Positions 37,274-46,334 are shown, numbered from the stretch's first letter. The stretch is DNA of 64,000 nucleotides from Xenorhabdus doucetiae (GCF_000968195.1 NZ_FO704550.1:4092001-4156000); one strand, 5' to 3'. Numbers and translations are program-made. The notes: generated by a model not told the origin, from the letters alone.

Positions 37274-38623
37274 ATGCAACATTTCCATGATTTCCTGCTG
37301 AGATTGATGGAAGTCGATCCGTTTAAAGCTGGATTATTGGCCGTCATTGGCGCCATTGCCGCGATGATGGCAAACCGTGGGATCGCCGTTTTCCATGATG
37401 GCCTGCGCCCACTGTTGCCGGAATACCTTGAAGGCCGCATGAGCCGCAAAGCACTCGCCGCCACCAGTTTCGCCCTGAGCATCGGCTTGGTGGTCGGTTT
37501 CGGCATTCCCTTCTCACTCACCGCCCCCATTGTCTTGGTTCACAGCCTGTTACTCGGCACAGACATGATCGGGATTTGGTGTGCCAACAGCCGGAGAGGC
37601 TTTATCGCCTCCGGCATCATTGGTGCCCTCTATGCCATCGCCTTACTGGCCGGCCTGCGTTCCGTGGTGGAACTGTTTGCCATGCTGCCCGTTAATTTCA
37701 CCGATGACCTCAAGAAAGTCGGCGATCCGATTGTGGCCTGTTTTGCCCTGTTTCCTGCGATGGTCGTCGGCTACCAATATGGCTATCGCAAAGGGCTTTT
37801 GGTCATGTTCACCGCGCTGGCCGGCTATCTGGCAACTAAAGCCATTGGCCCATTGAGCTTTGGCGGCATGATCGAAAAACCCGTCAGCGTTGACCCTAAC
37901 GGTGCCGCACTCTTGCTGTCGATGATTGCCATGTTTTACTTTGCCATGCGCGAACGCCCAACACAGCCAGCGGAGCAAAAAGGGGCCAATGAAGTCTTGG
38001 TCGGCCTGTTTTCCACCCGCATAGAACGCATCCAGAAAAACAAATGGTTGCTGATCCTGTGCGGCGGCCTGACCGCCAGTGCGGCAACCATGTCTTTTAG
38101 CCTGCTGGCGGAAGGCCCTGTCTCCCTCCAACTAATGGCGCAAGGTGAGCAGACCAATGCTTTACTGGTCGCACTGGCACGTGCCATCAGCTTTATCCCA
38201 TTAGTGGGTACGACGGCGATAGCCACCGGCGTTTATAGCCCAAATGGCATGAAATTTGTGTTTGTGGCCGGGCTGGCAACTAACAACCCGTGGATTGCCT
38301 TTGTCGCGGGCGGTATCACCATGTTCATTGAAATTCAGCTACTGGCAAAAATCGCCATCTGGCTGGATAAATACCCCGGCGTGAAGGCGTGCAGCGGGCA
38401 TATTCGTACCGCGATCACCAAAATGCTCGAAGTTGCCTTGCTGGTTGGTGCCATGATTGCTTCCAACGCGATCCTGCCAGGAATGGGCTTTATGATCGTG
38501 GCGGGTATCTACCTGCTTAACCGTACATCCAAGCGTCCTTTAGTCGAAATGGCGATCGGCCCAATCGCAACCATCATGGTGGGCATTCTTGCCAACATGC
38601 TCTTTTTGCTGGGAATCAAATAA
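37274..38623 (+). CDS. yhfT: YhfT-like polytopic inner-membrane protein
   Basis: 449 residues with about 11-12 hydrophobic helices, matching E. coli YhfT. It is probably the transporter of the yhf pathway, but the substrate is unknown. AAGGAGG lies just before the ATG. Part of the compact yhfU-yhfT-yhfS run. Confidence 0.87.
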   Translation: MQHFHDFLLRLMEVDPFKAGLLAVIGAIAAMMANRGIAVFHDGLRPLLPEYLEGRMSRKALAATSFALSIGLVVGFGIPFSLTAPIVLVHSLLLGTDMIGIWCANSRRGFIASGIIGALYAIALLAGLRSVVELFAMLPVNFTDDLKKVGDPIVACFALFPAMVVGYQYGYRKGLLVMFTALAGYLATKAIGPLSFGGMIEKPVSVDPNGAALLLSMIAMFYFAMRERPTQPAEQKGANEVLVGLFSTRIERIQKNKWLLILCGGLTASAATMSFSLLAEGPVSLQLMAQGEQTNALLVALARAISFIPLVGTTAIATGVYSPNGMKFVFVAGLATNNPWIAFVAGGITMFIEIQLLAKIAIWLDKYPGVKACSGHIRTAITKMLEVALLVGAMIASNAILPGMGFMIVAGIYLLNRTSKRPLVEMAIGPIATIMVGILANMLFLLGIK

Positions 38624-38627
38624 GAAA

Positions 38628-39743
38628 ATGCAAATCGGTCCATTGCAAAGCTATTCATTGCAAACTTATCCATTGCAAAGTATGACGATGGCACAAGCAC
38701 AGCAGCAGCAGTTTAAGCTGGTGGATATCATCTGTCGTCACTTTCCGGGTGCTGATTTTCTTTCGCAAGGTGATCTGGGCTTGGTCCCAGATCTACACCA
38801 ACCGCGAATGACCCGACGCATTGAGGCGGTAATTGCAGAATTTTTTGGCGCTGAAACCGCCGCTTTTGTCAATGGAGCCGGAACAGGCGCATTGCGCGCG
38901 GGGCTGGCCGCCTTGGTCAGTCCCAACTCCACATTACTTGTGCATAACGCACCGATTTATCCCACGACCAAAACATCCATTGAACAAATGGGACTTCGTG
39001 TCATTCGGGCAGATTTCAACCATCCAGAACAAATGGTGGCAGCCATTCAGCAATACCAGCCTGCCGCCAGCCTGGTGCAACATACCCGCCAACAGATCTC
39101 TGACCGTTATTCCCTGCAATCCGTGATCGACACCCTGACTCAACATGGCATTCCTTCATTGATCGATGACAACTACGCCGCCATGAAAGTGGCACACATT
39201 GGCTGTCAGTACGGCGCGACCCTTTCCACCTTCTCGTGTTTCAAGCTATTGGGGCCACAAGGCGTTGGAATGGTGGTGGGAAAACAAGCCGCCATTGATA
39301 ACCTGCGCCACAGCATGTACTCCGGCGGCTGTCAGATACAAGGTTATCAGGCAATGGAAGCCTTGCGGGGGATGGTATTCGCGCCAGTTATGCACGCCGT
39401 ACAAGCACAAGTGACTGACGAACTGGTGACCCGTTTAAATCAAGGGGAGTTGCCACAAGTAAAACACGCCTTTCTCGCCAATGCGCAATCAAAAGTGTTA
39501 TTAGTCGAATTTCACGATCCGATTGCAGAAAAAGTCCTCACCACAGCCCATACACTGGGTGCACTGCCTTATCCGGTCGGCGCAGAATCAAAGTTTGAAA
39601 TCCCGCCCCTGTTTTACCGCATTTCCGGCACCTTCCGCCAAACCGATCCCACCCTGGAACAACGTATGATCCGCATCAACCCTAATCGTAGCGGTGCGGA
39701 TACTGTTATGCGTATTTTGCGGGCAAGTTGTTTGTTGGAATAA
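38628..39743 (+). CDS. yhfS: YhfS-like PLP-dependent aminotransferase/lyase
   Basis: About 371 residues, matching E. coli YhfS (361) closely: GAGTGALRAGLAAL, VHNAPIYPTT, DDNYAAMKVAHIG, STFSCFKLLGPQGVG (probable PLP Lys) and FRINPNRSG-like end (IRINPNRSGADT). It is a fold-type I Cys/Met-metabolism-like enzyme of unknown reaction. The N-terminus holds a 15-bp triple repeat, which makes the start uncertain: ATG 38628, or ATG 38680 and TTG codons within the repeat, are options. Confidence 0.85.
   Translation: MQIGPLQSYSLQTYPLQSMTMAQAQQQQFKLVDIICRHFPGADFLSQGDLGLVPDLHQPRMTRRIEAVIAEFFGAETAAFVNGAGTGALRAGLAALVSPNSTLLVHNAPIYPTTKTSIEQMGLRVIRADFNHPEQMVAAIQQYQPAASLVQHTRQQISDRYSLQSVIDTLTQHGIPSLIDDNYAAMKVAHIGCQYGATLSTFSCFKLLGPQGVGMVVGKQAAIDNLRHSMYSGGCQIQGYQAMEALRGMVFAPVMHAVQAQVTDELVTRLNQGELPQVKHAFLANAQSKVLLVEFHDPIAEKVLTTAHTLGALPYPVGAESKFEIPPLFYRISGTFRQTDPTLEQRMIRINPNRSGADTVMRILRASCLLE
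38641..38685 (+). repeat. Three tandem 15-bp repeats at the yhfS 5' end
   Basis: Units CATTGCAAAGCTATT, CATTGCAAACTTATC and CATTGCAAAGTATGA follow one another without gaps and encode PLQSY, SLQTY and PLQSM. The unit is a multiple of three, so copy changes keep the frame and only change N-terminal length. Confidence 0.8.
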
Positions 39744-39967
39744 AACTGTCGGTTGAAATATAAATAATTAAATAGATAAATTATCTATTCGCGTGACTTA
39801 ATTTCTGTTGTTTTCTGGTAGGTAAGATTAAACGTCTTTTTATTTAAAATTACGCGTTATTGATGAGTCATTAGGGATTTATGCTTTTTATTATGTGATT
39901 GAGATGGACATTTTTTGTGTAAAATTGTCATATAATAACCTAATGATTAACAATAAGGTTTTTTCGT

Positions 39968-40168
39968 ATGGATGACAAAGAAGAATTGATGCAGAAAATA
40001 AGTAACGTATTAACCAATAGCCCGGCCAGATCAGAAGATAAACTGGCTGTGATGATGATGTTTTGTTTTCAACTATTGTCATCAGCTCAGGCTGACGGGA
40101 TAAACATGCGGGTTTCGGATGGCAGGGTTTTATCATTAAAGTTTGAATCAGGTAATTTAACACATTAA
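39968..40168 (+). CDS. Small hypothetical protein (66 aa)
   Basis: 66 residues, mostly helical, with no signal peptide or membrane helix; not recognised. AAGG lies 11 nt before the ATG, and a TATAAT hexamer at 39931-39936 may be its promoter. It is 57 nt upstream of the candidate toxin gene at 40226 and on the same strand, so it could be an accessory or adaptor for it. This is inference from position only. Confidence 0.55.
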   Translation: MDDKEELMQKISNVLTNSPARSEDKLAVMMMFCFQLLSSAQADGINMRVSDGRVLSLKFESGNLTH

Positions 40169-40225
40169 AGCTGATTTGTTCTAGATTATTATTAATAATT
40201 TATATCAACTTATGAGGGAATGAAT

Positions 40226-41110
40226 ATGAAGCGAATTTCAGGCGATTTTGTTGATGGTATGGTTATATTTGATGGTGACGATGGAAAATTAAAGCATTTT
40301 TCACAGTTAGAAGAATACAGAAAGAACCAATTTGCTGAGCTTGAAAGAAAGTTAAATGAAAATGAAGAGCATTACGCTCTAATTACTTTAGAGGAGGCTC
40401 TTGGGTTTTTAAAATCTGCATTTTGTAAAAATGGTGAACATAAGGCATGGAAGGATAAGGTATTTTCATGTACTGACCCTGCATCTTCGTTTGTGGGAAA
40501 TATTCTTGAGTCTATTGGTGTGATGAAAATAATAAAGGAGTTTAAGAGCCTGGGTGTTGAAGCTAAAGAGTATAAAGGAAGAGGAGGAGCTACATACATT
40601 AAGATAACAGGTAAAGAAAGTGTGAGAAAATTTATCACAGGAACAAATTATCGTCTTGATAATCAAAAAATATTAAAAATAGGTATTGGTTCAAAAAGTA
40701 TAGCAAATGGCATAGTTGCAGGAGCTAAGTTTTGTATAATTTTTTCTCTTGCTTATAGAGCTGTTGAGTTGATGACAAAAGATGAATACGCTCTTGCTGA
40801 ATTTTTGGGAAATATAACAGTTGATACAGCCAAGTTGTTAATTACTACGTTAGTAACTACCGCTGTTGGTAAAGTAGCGTCAAGTTATTTCTTAGCTGCT
40901 GGTGTAAGTATAATTGGCATTTCTGTTGGATTATTTTTTATTGGTGTTGGAATAGCAGTCGCTTTATATTATCTTGATAATGAGTTCGGGATAACGGATA
41001 AAGTTATAAAAAGTATTAGAGAAGTGGATGAAAAAATACAGGGGGATTATTATGAGATTAATCGTCAAGCTATGGCGTTGAGTACTCCAGCTATTTGGCC
41101 ATGGAATTAA
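40226..41110 (+). CDS. Hypothetical protein with colicin-like hydrophobic hairpin; candidate pore-forming toxin
   Basis: 294 residues from ATG 40226; GAGGG at 40214-40218 favours it over ATG 40220. The first 150 residues are hydrophilic. Hydrophobic stretches occur at about 161-182 and 197-215, and a 30-residue Gly/Ala/Ile-rich hairpin at about 221-250 is followed by LDNEFGITDKVIKSI. A helical domain with a late hydrophobic hairpin then a short polar tail resembles pore-forming colicin C-termini, although I cannot align it to a named family. No signal peptide. The two membrane paralogues just downstream would fit immunity proteins and the convergent hcp suggests T6SS delivery. The function is a hypothesis. 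Confidence 0.45.
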   Translation: MKRISGDFVDGMVIFDGDDGKLKHFSQLEEYRKNQFAELERKLNENEEHYALITLEEALGFLKSAFCKNGEHKAWKDKVFSCTDPASSFVGNILESIGVMKIIKEFKSLGVEAKEYKGRGGATYIKITGKESVRKFITGTNYRLDNQKILKIGIGSKSIANGIVAGAKFCIIFSLAYRAVELMTKDEYALAEFLGNITVDTAKLLITTLVTTAVGKVASSYFLAAGVSIIGISVGLFFIGVGIAVALYYLDNEFGITDKVIKSIREVDEKIQGDYYEINRQAMALSTPAIWPWN

Positions 41111-41243
41111 GTATTCTAAATATCGTTTCAACATGATAAGAATAAATCTTGTCCCACATGTCGCTCAGGACAAGATTGCAAACTATCACTATTATGAAAA
41201 CGTATTTAGGTGTTTTTTATTGTTATTACGATGGGGTTTCCGT

Positions 41244-41687
41244 ATGTCAAATAAGGTTAAAAATAAATGTAAAAAACCAGTTATTCTTCCTTTTTGGAGC
41301 AGGGTGTTTTATATACTAATGTTGTTGTTGGTTATGATTATTATGTCCATAGTGGTTTTATTTTCATGGCATGATTTTATGTCACTCATCAATTTAAAAG
41401 AAAAAGTGTATTTTTCTTGGCGAGTGTTTTTTATTTCTTTTGGATTTCCGATAAGTTTTCATTTGTTGTTTTCCATTATGTGTGCTTGTTTTTCAGATAG
41501 TCCTCGTCCATATAGGGGGCGTGTCGTTAATTTTCTGGTATGGATATTTTTTGTGGCTTTATTATTGAGTGTTCCTGTGTCTTTATATGTTGATAATAAA
41601 TTAAAATATTCTGGCTATATAACGTGCAGTAAAAAGTCTTTAATTGCACCAAATGAATATGTGAAAAATTCAAAGTTATGTAACTAA
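41244..41687 (+). CDS. DUF1240-like membrane protein, possible immunity protein 1
   Basis: 147 residues with four hydrophobic helices. The C-terminus has KLKYSGYITC, APNEYVKNSKLC. It is a clear paralogue of the next gene: both share the SWR motif between helices 2 and 3, PVS before the last loop and the KLK-x2-GY-x-TC...YVK...LC tail. I used internal ATG 41244 (MSNKVKN) because it matches the paralogue's length; the frame is open from 41133. The length, four helices and position after a candidate pore former resemble colicin immunity proteins. Confidence 0.6.
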   Translation: MSNKVKNKCKKPVILPFWSRVFYILMLLLVMIIMSIVVLFSWHDFMSLINLKEKVYFSWRVFFISFGFPISFHLLFSIMCACFSDSPRPYRGRVVNFLVWIFFVALLLSVPVSLYVDNKLKYSGYITCSKKSLIAPNEYVKNSKLCN

Positions 41688-41775
41688 AATATATATTTAA
41701 TATATATATTTAGTTTTCAACTTGAAATAGCGTTTGTAGATTAACATGATATTTATAATTTTTTGTAATATTACT

Positions 41776-42213
41776 ATGAATGTAGAAAAAACCATTGTTA
41801 AAGAGGTAAGTGTGGACAATAAAAACAAAGCAATTGTAGCAATAAGTTCATTGTTTTTACTTTTAATAATGAATGCGGTGCTCTTTTTTGTTATTGATGA
41901 TTTTTTATCTGTGTATAATCTTTCGAATGTTGTTGTGTGTTCATGGAGGATGTTTGTAATATTGTTCTCTTATCCTTTGGTATGTTATTTTTGTATTGCC
42001 CCAATTTATTATTTGTTTTTTCTAGAAATGCCAAAAAACAATAATTCAATTTTTAAGATCCTCACTTTTATTGGAATTTTAGGTTTTGTTATTAGTTTCC
42101 CTGTGTCTTGGTATGCTGATTATAAATTAAAGAACCTAGGATATTCCACTTGTTATAAATCATCATGGAATGCACCGAGTAAATATGTAAAAGATCCAAG
42201 TTTATGTCACTAA
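41776..42213 (+). CDS. DUF1240-like membrane protein, possible immunity protein 2
   Basis: 145 residues, four hydrophobic helices, tail KLKNLGYSTC ... APSKYVKDPSLC. Tandem paralogue of 41244-41687, clearly diverged. ATG 41746 would add ten residues; neither start has a strong ribosome site. Two immunity-like copies in tandem may protect against different toxin variants; that is inference. Its end lies 33 nt from the convergent hcp end. Confidence 0.6.
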   Translation: MNVEKTIVKEVSVDNKNKAIVAISSLFLLLIMNAVLFFVIDDFLSVYNLSNVVVCSWRMFVILFSYPLVCYFCIAPIYYLFFLEMPKNNNSIFKILTFIGILGFVISFPVSWYADYKLKNLGYSTCYKSSWNAPSKYVKDPSLCH

Positions 42214-42246
42214 GCATATATTAGATATATGCTTAGAAATATTTTT

Positions 42247-42726
42247 TTAATAAACTCGGTCTTCCCATATGCTATAGGCAGATGTACCTGCCGTCACATG
42301 GTTCCATGAGATTGATTTATAGTTAAGTATAACTCTTTCATATGGCATGGCATCAAAATCATTTATAGAGTTCGGATAAGTACAGGAAATTTCCGTGATA
42401 GTTGCTTCCGTGATTTTTACTTTATAAAATAGTTCTAACTGTCCTGTTTGACTGGTTCTGTAAAAAATAAATTTACCATCTAGCGATTCATTAGAATCAA
42501 TGGCCATTTCTAATAGTGGAGAAGATTTGTCTACAGGTTTGATAAACTGTATCGGTTGATGGCTTACATTCTGCTGACGCGATATTGAGTGATTTAGACT
42601 AAGTACCTGTATTTGGTCTTCGTGTCCTTTTTGGTATCGGTTTCCTATCGAATCGAGAGTTGAACACCCTGCTGATATTAAACCTTGCTTCTTACCATTT
42701 AACGATAAATAAATCATATATGACAT
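42247..42726 (-). CDS. hcp: Hcp-family type VI secretion tube protein
   Basis: 159 residues of the Hcp fold: start MIYLSLNGKKQGLISAGCST, middle SRQQNVSHQPIQFIKPVDKSSPLL, and end YKSISWNHVTAGTSAYSIWED. Hcp hexamers form the T6SS tube and can carry effectors. No other T6SS structural genes are in the window, so it is an orphan hcp. AGGATGG lies before the ATG. It is convergent with the membrane-paralogue genes. Confidence 0.85.
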   Translation of the reverse strand: MSYMIYLSLNGKKQGLISAGCSTLDSIGNRYQKGHEDQIQVLSLNHSISRQQNVSHQPIQFIKPVDKSSPLLEMAIDSNESLDGKFIFYRTSQTGQLELFYKVKITEATITEISCTYPNSINDFDAMPYERVILNYKSISWNHVTAGTSAYSIWEDRVY

Positions 42727-42870
42727 AATATCACCATCCTAGTTTTTATTTAAACGCAACGGCTTAAGTCTCTAAGCCAGAAAAAGCAATTTATCATATA
42801 AAAAATATATTAATAGCATTAATAAGATAAAAAATAGCTATTTAAATCATCTTTTAACCCTGACCATAGT

Positions 42871-42937
42871 CACACCGATGCCACACCCACTCACCAGTGT
42901 CAGAATGCGATAAGGCGCAGATTTTCCATACCGTAGT
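42871..42937 (-). pseudogene. Decayed copy of the paaZ 3' end
   Basis: The stretch TGACCATAGTCACACCGATG ... CACCAGTGTCAGAATGC, then GCGCAGATTTTCCATACC, GTAGTTG matches the real paaZ end (44252-44330 and 44466-44500), with internal deletions. It is too short to code. It lies on the opposite side of the glycosyltransferase gene from paaZ. The rest of 42727-43112 is AT-rich, with no other gene. Confidence 0.7.
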
Positions 42938-43112
42938 TGTACTGAAAGTTGTATTGAAAAATGAAACATACAAGTTTTGATGACAATTTTGTCATAAAGC
43001 ATCAATAACATTGATAATTTATAATGTGATAAATATCACAATAATATAATGACATTACAATAATATACATTATGGGATTTTTCCTAAACTTAGGATAATT
43101 AGGAGGTAACTT

Positions 43113-44147
43113 ATGGATATCCCTAAAAAAATCCATTATTTCTGGGCTGGCAATAACATACCAGAAGAAGATTTGAAAAAGATTATCACCATCAAATGTG
43201 CCAATCCAGGTTTTGAAGTCAATATTTGGGGAGAAAACGATAGCAACGCATTAATCATTAATACATTAATACATTAATACATTAATACATTAAGGAAAAT
43301 AAAACTTGGATATCATGGAACTGAATTTGATATTGGTGAAGTACCCATTAATTTCAATTATAAAAATGTTGACGTTGCTTTCAAATTTCTATCCAGGCAA
43401 GCCCATCACTTGGGTTCCATTCAAGATCCCATGTTAAACTGTTTCAGTTATTTTACTAAAATGAAGAAGAAAAGTGATAACGCCAGGCGCTATGGGGAAT
43501 ATGTTGATTTAATGAATTATCTGCAACATATATATCGTATTAATCTGAAAGGTAATTATCATAATTATGCCTCATCCAGTGATATTGCCCGCTTGGTTAT
43601 CTTATATATGGAAGGAGGAATATATCTGGATGCTGATGTCGAATTGAGTGATACAAGCATAAAAAATATGCTTGGCAGAGGCAGTGCTAGATTTGCCGAT
43701 TTACGCCTTAAGTCTGGTATAGGAATTGGTGATTGTAGTGGGCAAGGCTGGCAGCATTTTGGTGCGCCATATAATAGGTTTGGCAATGCCATTATTGCCT
43801 CCCTTGCTCAATCAAAAGAGATTTTTAAAATTTTATTAAAAATGGCGATTCAGATAAAAAAACATCATCTGTCTATTCAAATGTATGAATCACCTAAAGC
43901 GGATGAAATCTGTAGAGTCAAAAGATTCAATAAATATCATGAGGTCGATAAGAGGGTCGATTTGGCATTGAAATTAAACAACGCTAACCAAATCAATCTG
44001 GATACAAGATGCGGTATACAAGATCCTGTATGGAGAACAGGTATTGATCCTCATCAACGTAATGTTGCATATAGTCGTGAGATTAGGCGAATTGATTATA
44101 CGACTGACATAACAGGGCCTGATTTTGATGAAGATCCATTCACTTAG
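43113..44147 (+). pseudogene. TcdA/TcdB-like glycosyltransferase toxin gene, stopped within a short repeat
   Basis: The ATG at 43113 follows a perfect AGGAGG. The N-terminus reads IPKKIHYFWAGNNIP. The frame stops at TAA 43275 inside an octanucleotide repeat and is open again in the same frame to 44147. The second part has SSDIARLVILYMEGGIYLDA with a DXD motif (YLDADVEL), typical of large clostridial toxin-type glycosyltransferases, which modify host GTPases; Photorhabdus has a related toxin domain. With only one 8-bp unit the frame would be open for about 336 residues. AT-rich. Confidence 0.8.
43256..43287 (+). repeat. Octanucleotide repeat (CATTAATA) x4 in the glycosyltransferase gene
   Basis: Four perfect CATTAATA units, preceded by CATTAAT (43249-43255) and followed by CATTAAGG. 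The 8-bp unit is not a multiple of three, so slipping changes the frame. Two or more units bring in an in-frame TAA; one unit keeps the frame open. Confidence 0.9.
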
Positions 44148-44261
44148 CATCTGATGGGAGTAAACAGCCTGAGGATTACCGCAACCCTTAATATCCCCAG
44201 GCTCTTCTGTTCTTTCGGCTTAGCAAATCTCAATGGGTTTATCCTAAACCTATGACCGTAG

Positions 44262-46334
44262 TTACACCGACGCCACAAAATCCCCCGGTTGCCGCTCCAC
44301 CAGTGTCAGAATGCTGTAAAGCGCCACCGGCTGTTGCTCCTGATTCAATACCTGTACATCCCACATGACAACACCATGTGGCTTATCTTCCGGGGTTTTC
44401 TGAACTTTCTTGACCTTCTTCTTGCACGTCAAACGCACCTGAATGGTATCCCCGATTTTGACCGGCTCAATAAAGCGCAGATTTTCCATCCCATAGTTGG
44501 CAAGCACCGGCCCAACCGCACCATCAACAAACAAGCCCGCTGCTGCCGATACGATAAAATAACCATGTGCGACACGTTCACCAAACAGGGATTGCGCCGC
44601 ACCGATTTTATCCATATGGGCATAAAAATGATCGCCACTCAGGCAGGCGAAATTCACAATATCCGCTTCCGTCACCGTCCGGCGGGCAGTCAGCAAACTT
44701 TCACCAATGTCAATTTGTTCAAAATATTTGCGGAATGGGTGTATCGGCTCTTCTTTCACTTTTGCGCCACGAACCCACTCACGGCCAATCGCAGCCAGCA
44801 TACTTGGGCTGCCTTGGATCGCGGTGCGCTGCATATAATGTTTCACGGCACGCAAGCCCCCCAATTCTTCTCCGCCACCGGCACGCCCCGGCCCACCATG
44901 TACCAGCATAGGCAGCGGAGAACCGTGCCCCGTGGACTCCGCCGATGCCGCTTCATCCAACACCAACATACGTCCATGAGCGCACGCTGTCGCACGGATC
45001 ACCTGTAGCGCAATCTGCTCATCTGCCGTCACCAGTGAACCCACCAAACTCCCCTGTCCCATCATCGCCAAGGCAATCGCCTGCCCGGTATCCTGATACG
45101 CCATTAATGTGGAAACCGGCCCAAAGGCTTCCGTGCTATGTACCGCCTGATTTGTCACGGGATCAGCGCAATAGAGCAACGTGGGCGGGTAAAATGCCCC
45201 ATTGCGGTTGCTATTGCCTGCCAGCACCAATTTATCCAGTGAACCGCCACACAAAACCTCGCAACCACTATCGCGCAACTCGTTAACCCTCGCCTGCACC
45301 TCATCACGCTGTTCTCTATTAATCAACGCCCCCATGCGCACTTCCGGCAAAGCGGGATCACCGACTGTCACGCCTGCCAGCCGTTTGAGCAACGCTTGCT
45401 TGACCGCTTCGATTTGGTTCGCGGGCACAATAATACGCCGGATAGCGGTACATTTTTGACCCGCTTTCACGGTCATTTCACGGGTAACTTCCTTGATGAA
45501 AACACCAAACTCCGGCATATCAGGCGTCACATCCTCGCCTAAAATACAGCAGTTGAGCGAATCCGCTTCCATCGTAAAAGAGATGGATTTTTCTATCAGC
45601 CGGGGATGGGCACGCAACTTCAATCCTGTCTGTGCCGAGCCGGTAAATGTCACGGCGTCCTGATAATCGAGATGATCAAACAGATCACCAATACCCCCGC
45701 AGATTAATTGCAATGCCCCTTCCGGCACCAGACCGCTGTCGATGATCATTTTCACCATCGCCTGTGTCAGTTGGGCGGATGCCGTCGCGGGTTTGATAAT
45801 CGCCGGCATACCGGCCATCCACGTGGGTGCCAATTTTTCCAGCATCCCCCAACACGGAAAGTTAAACGCATTGATATGCAGTGCCACACCGGAACGGGAA
45901 GTCAGCACATGGCGCGCCACAAACTGAGACTGCTTAGACAGCGGGATCATCTCATCCTCCGGCCACAGGGTATCATCCGGCAACTCACGCCCGGCTAATC
46001 CGGCATAGGAGAAAAGCGTTGCGACTCCCCCCTCAATATCCACCCAACTATCCGCACGGGTTGCGCCCGTTTCCGTGGAAATGGCATACAGGGCTTCTTT
46101 GTTAGCGAGCAGGTGTTTTGCCACTGCTTTCATCATCTGCGCGCGTTGCTGGAATGTCATCGCAGCCAGCGCTTTTCCTCCTTTTTCACGGGCATATTTT
46201 AAACTTTCGGCCAAGGGTAAGCCTTCTGAAGAGACCTGATACAAGGCTTCGCCGCTGACGGCATGATGGATCGTCCTTGTGTTGCCTTGCCCATCAGCCC
46301 AAGCGCCACAAAGGTAACTCGTTAACTGTTGCAT
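44262..46334 (-). CDS. paaZ: PaaZ bifunctional oxepin-CoA hydrolase / 3-oxo-5,6-dehydrosuberyl-CoA semialdehyde dehydrogenase
   Basis: 690 residues (E. coli 681). The N-terminal aldehyde dehydrogenase domain shows HINAFNFPCWGMLEKLAPTW, EADSLNC and the catalytic Cys in KAGQKCTAIRRIIV. The C-terminal MaoC-like R-specific hydratase domain shows CLSGDHFYAHMDK (catalytic Asp/His). It opens the oxepin ring and oxidises the aldehyde formed. I chose ATG 46334 (MQQLTSYL) from homology; the frame is open to 46370. Divergent from paaA. Confidence 0.95.
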   Translation of the reverse strand: MQQLTSYLCGAWADGQGNTRTIHHAVSGEALYQVSSEGLPLAESLKYAREKGGKALAAMTFQQRAQMMKAVAKHLLANKEALYAISTETGATRADSWVDIEGGVATLFSYAGLAGRELPDDTLWPEDEMIPLSKQSQFVARHVLTSRSGVALHINAFNFPCWGMLEKLAPTWMAGMPAIIKPATASAQLTQAMVKMIIDSGLVPEGALQLICGGIGDLFDHLDYQDAVTFTGSAQTGLKLRAHPRLIEKSISFTMEADSLNCCILGEDVTPDMPEFGVFIKEVTREMTVKAGQKCTAIRRIIVPANQIEAVKQALLKRLAGVTVGDPALPEVRMGALINREQRDEVQARVNELRDSGCEVLCGGSLDKLVLAGNSNRNGAFYPPTLLYCADPVTNQAVHSTEAFGPVSTLMAYQDTGQAIALAMMGQGSLVGSLVTADEQIALQVIRATACAHGRMLVLDEAASAESTGHGSPLPMLVHGGPGRAGGGEELGGLRAVKHYMQRTAIQGSPSMLAAIGREWVRGAKVKEEPIHPFRKYFEQIDIGESLLTARRTVTEADIVNFACLSGDHFYAHMDKIGAAQSLFGERVAHGYFIVSAAAGLFVDGAVGPVLANYGMENLRFIEPVKIGDTIQVRLTCKKKVKKVQKTPEDKPHGVVMWDVQVLNQEQQPVALYSILTLVERQPGDFVASV

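Noticed and set aside
37643..38131. Long minus-strand open frames within yhfT, feoB and the paa genes
   Set aside because: They run antisense to clearly conserved genes, have no ribosome sites and no recognisable products; they are shadows of codon use.
41133..41243. Longer N-terminus for the first four-helix paralogue
   Set aside because: The extra 37 residues do not match the tandem paralogue, and the internal ATG at 41244 gives matching lengths.
43249..43295. CRISPR-like repeat
   Set aside because: The 8-bp units are contiguous with no spacers; it is a simple-sequence repeat within a coding frame.
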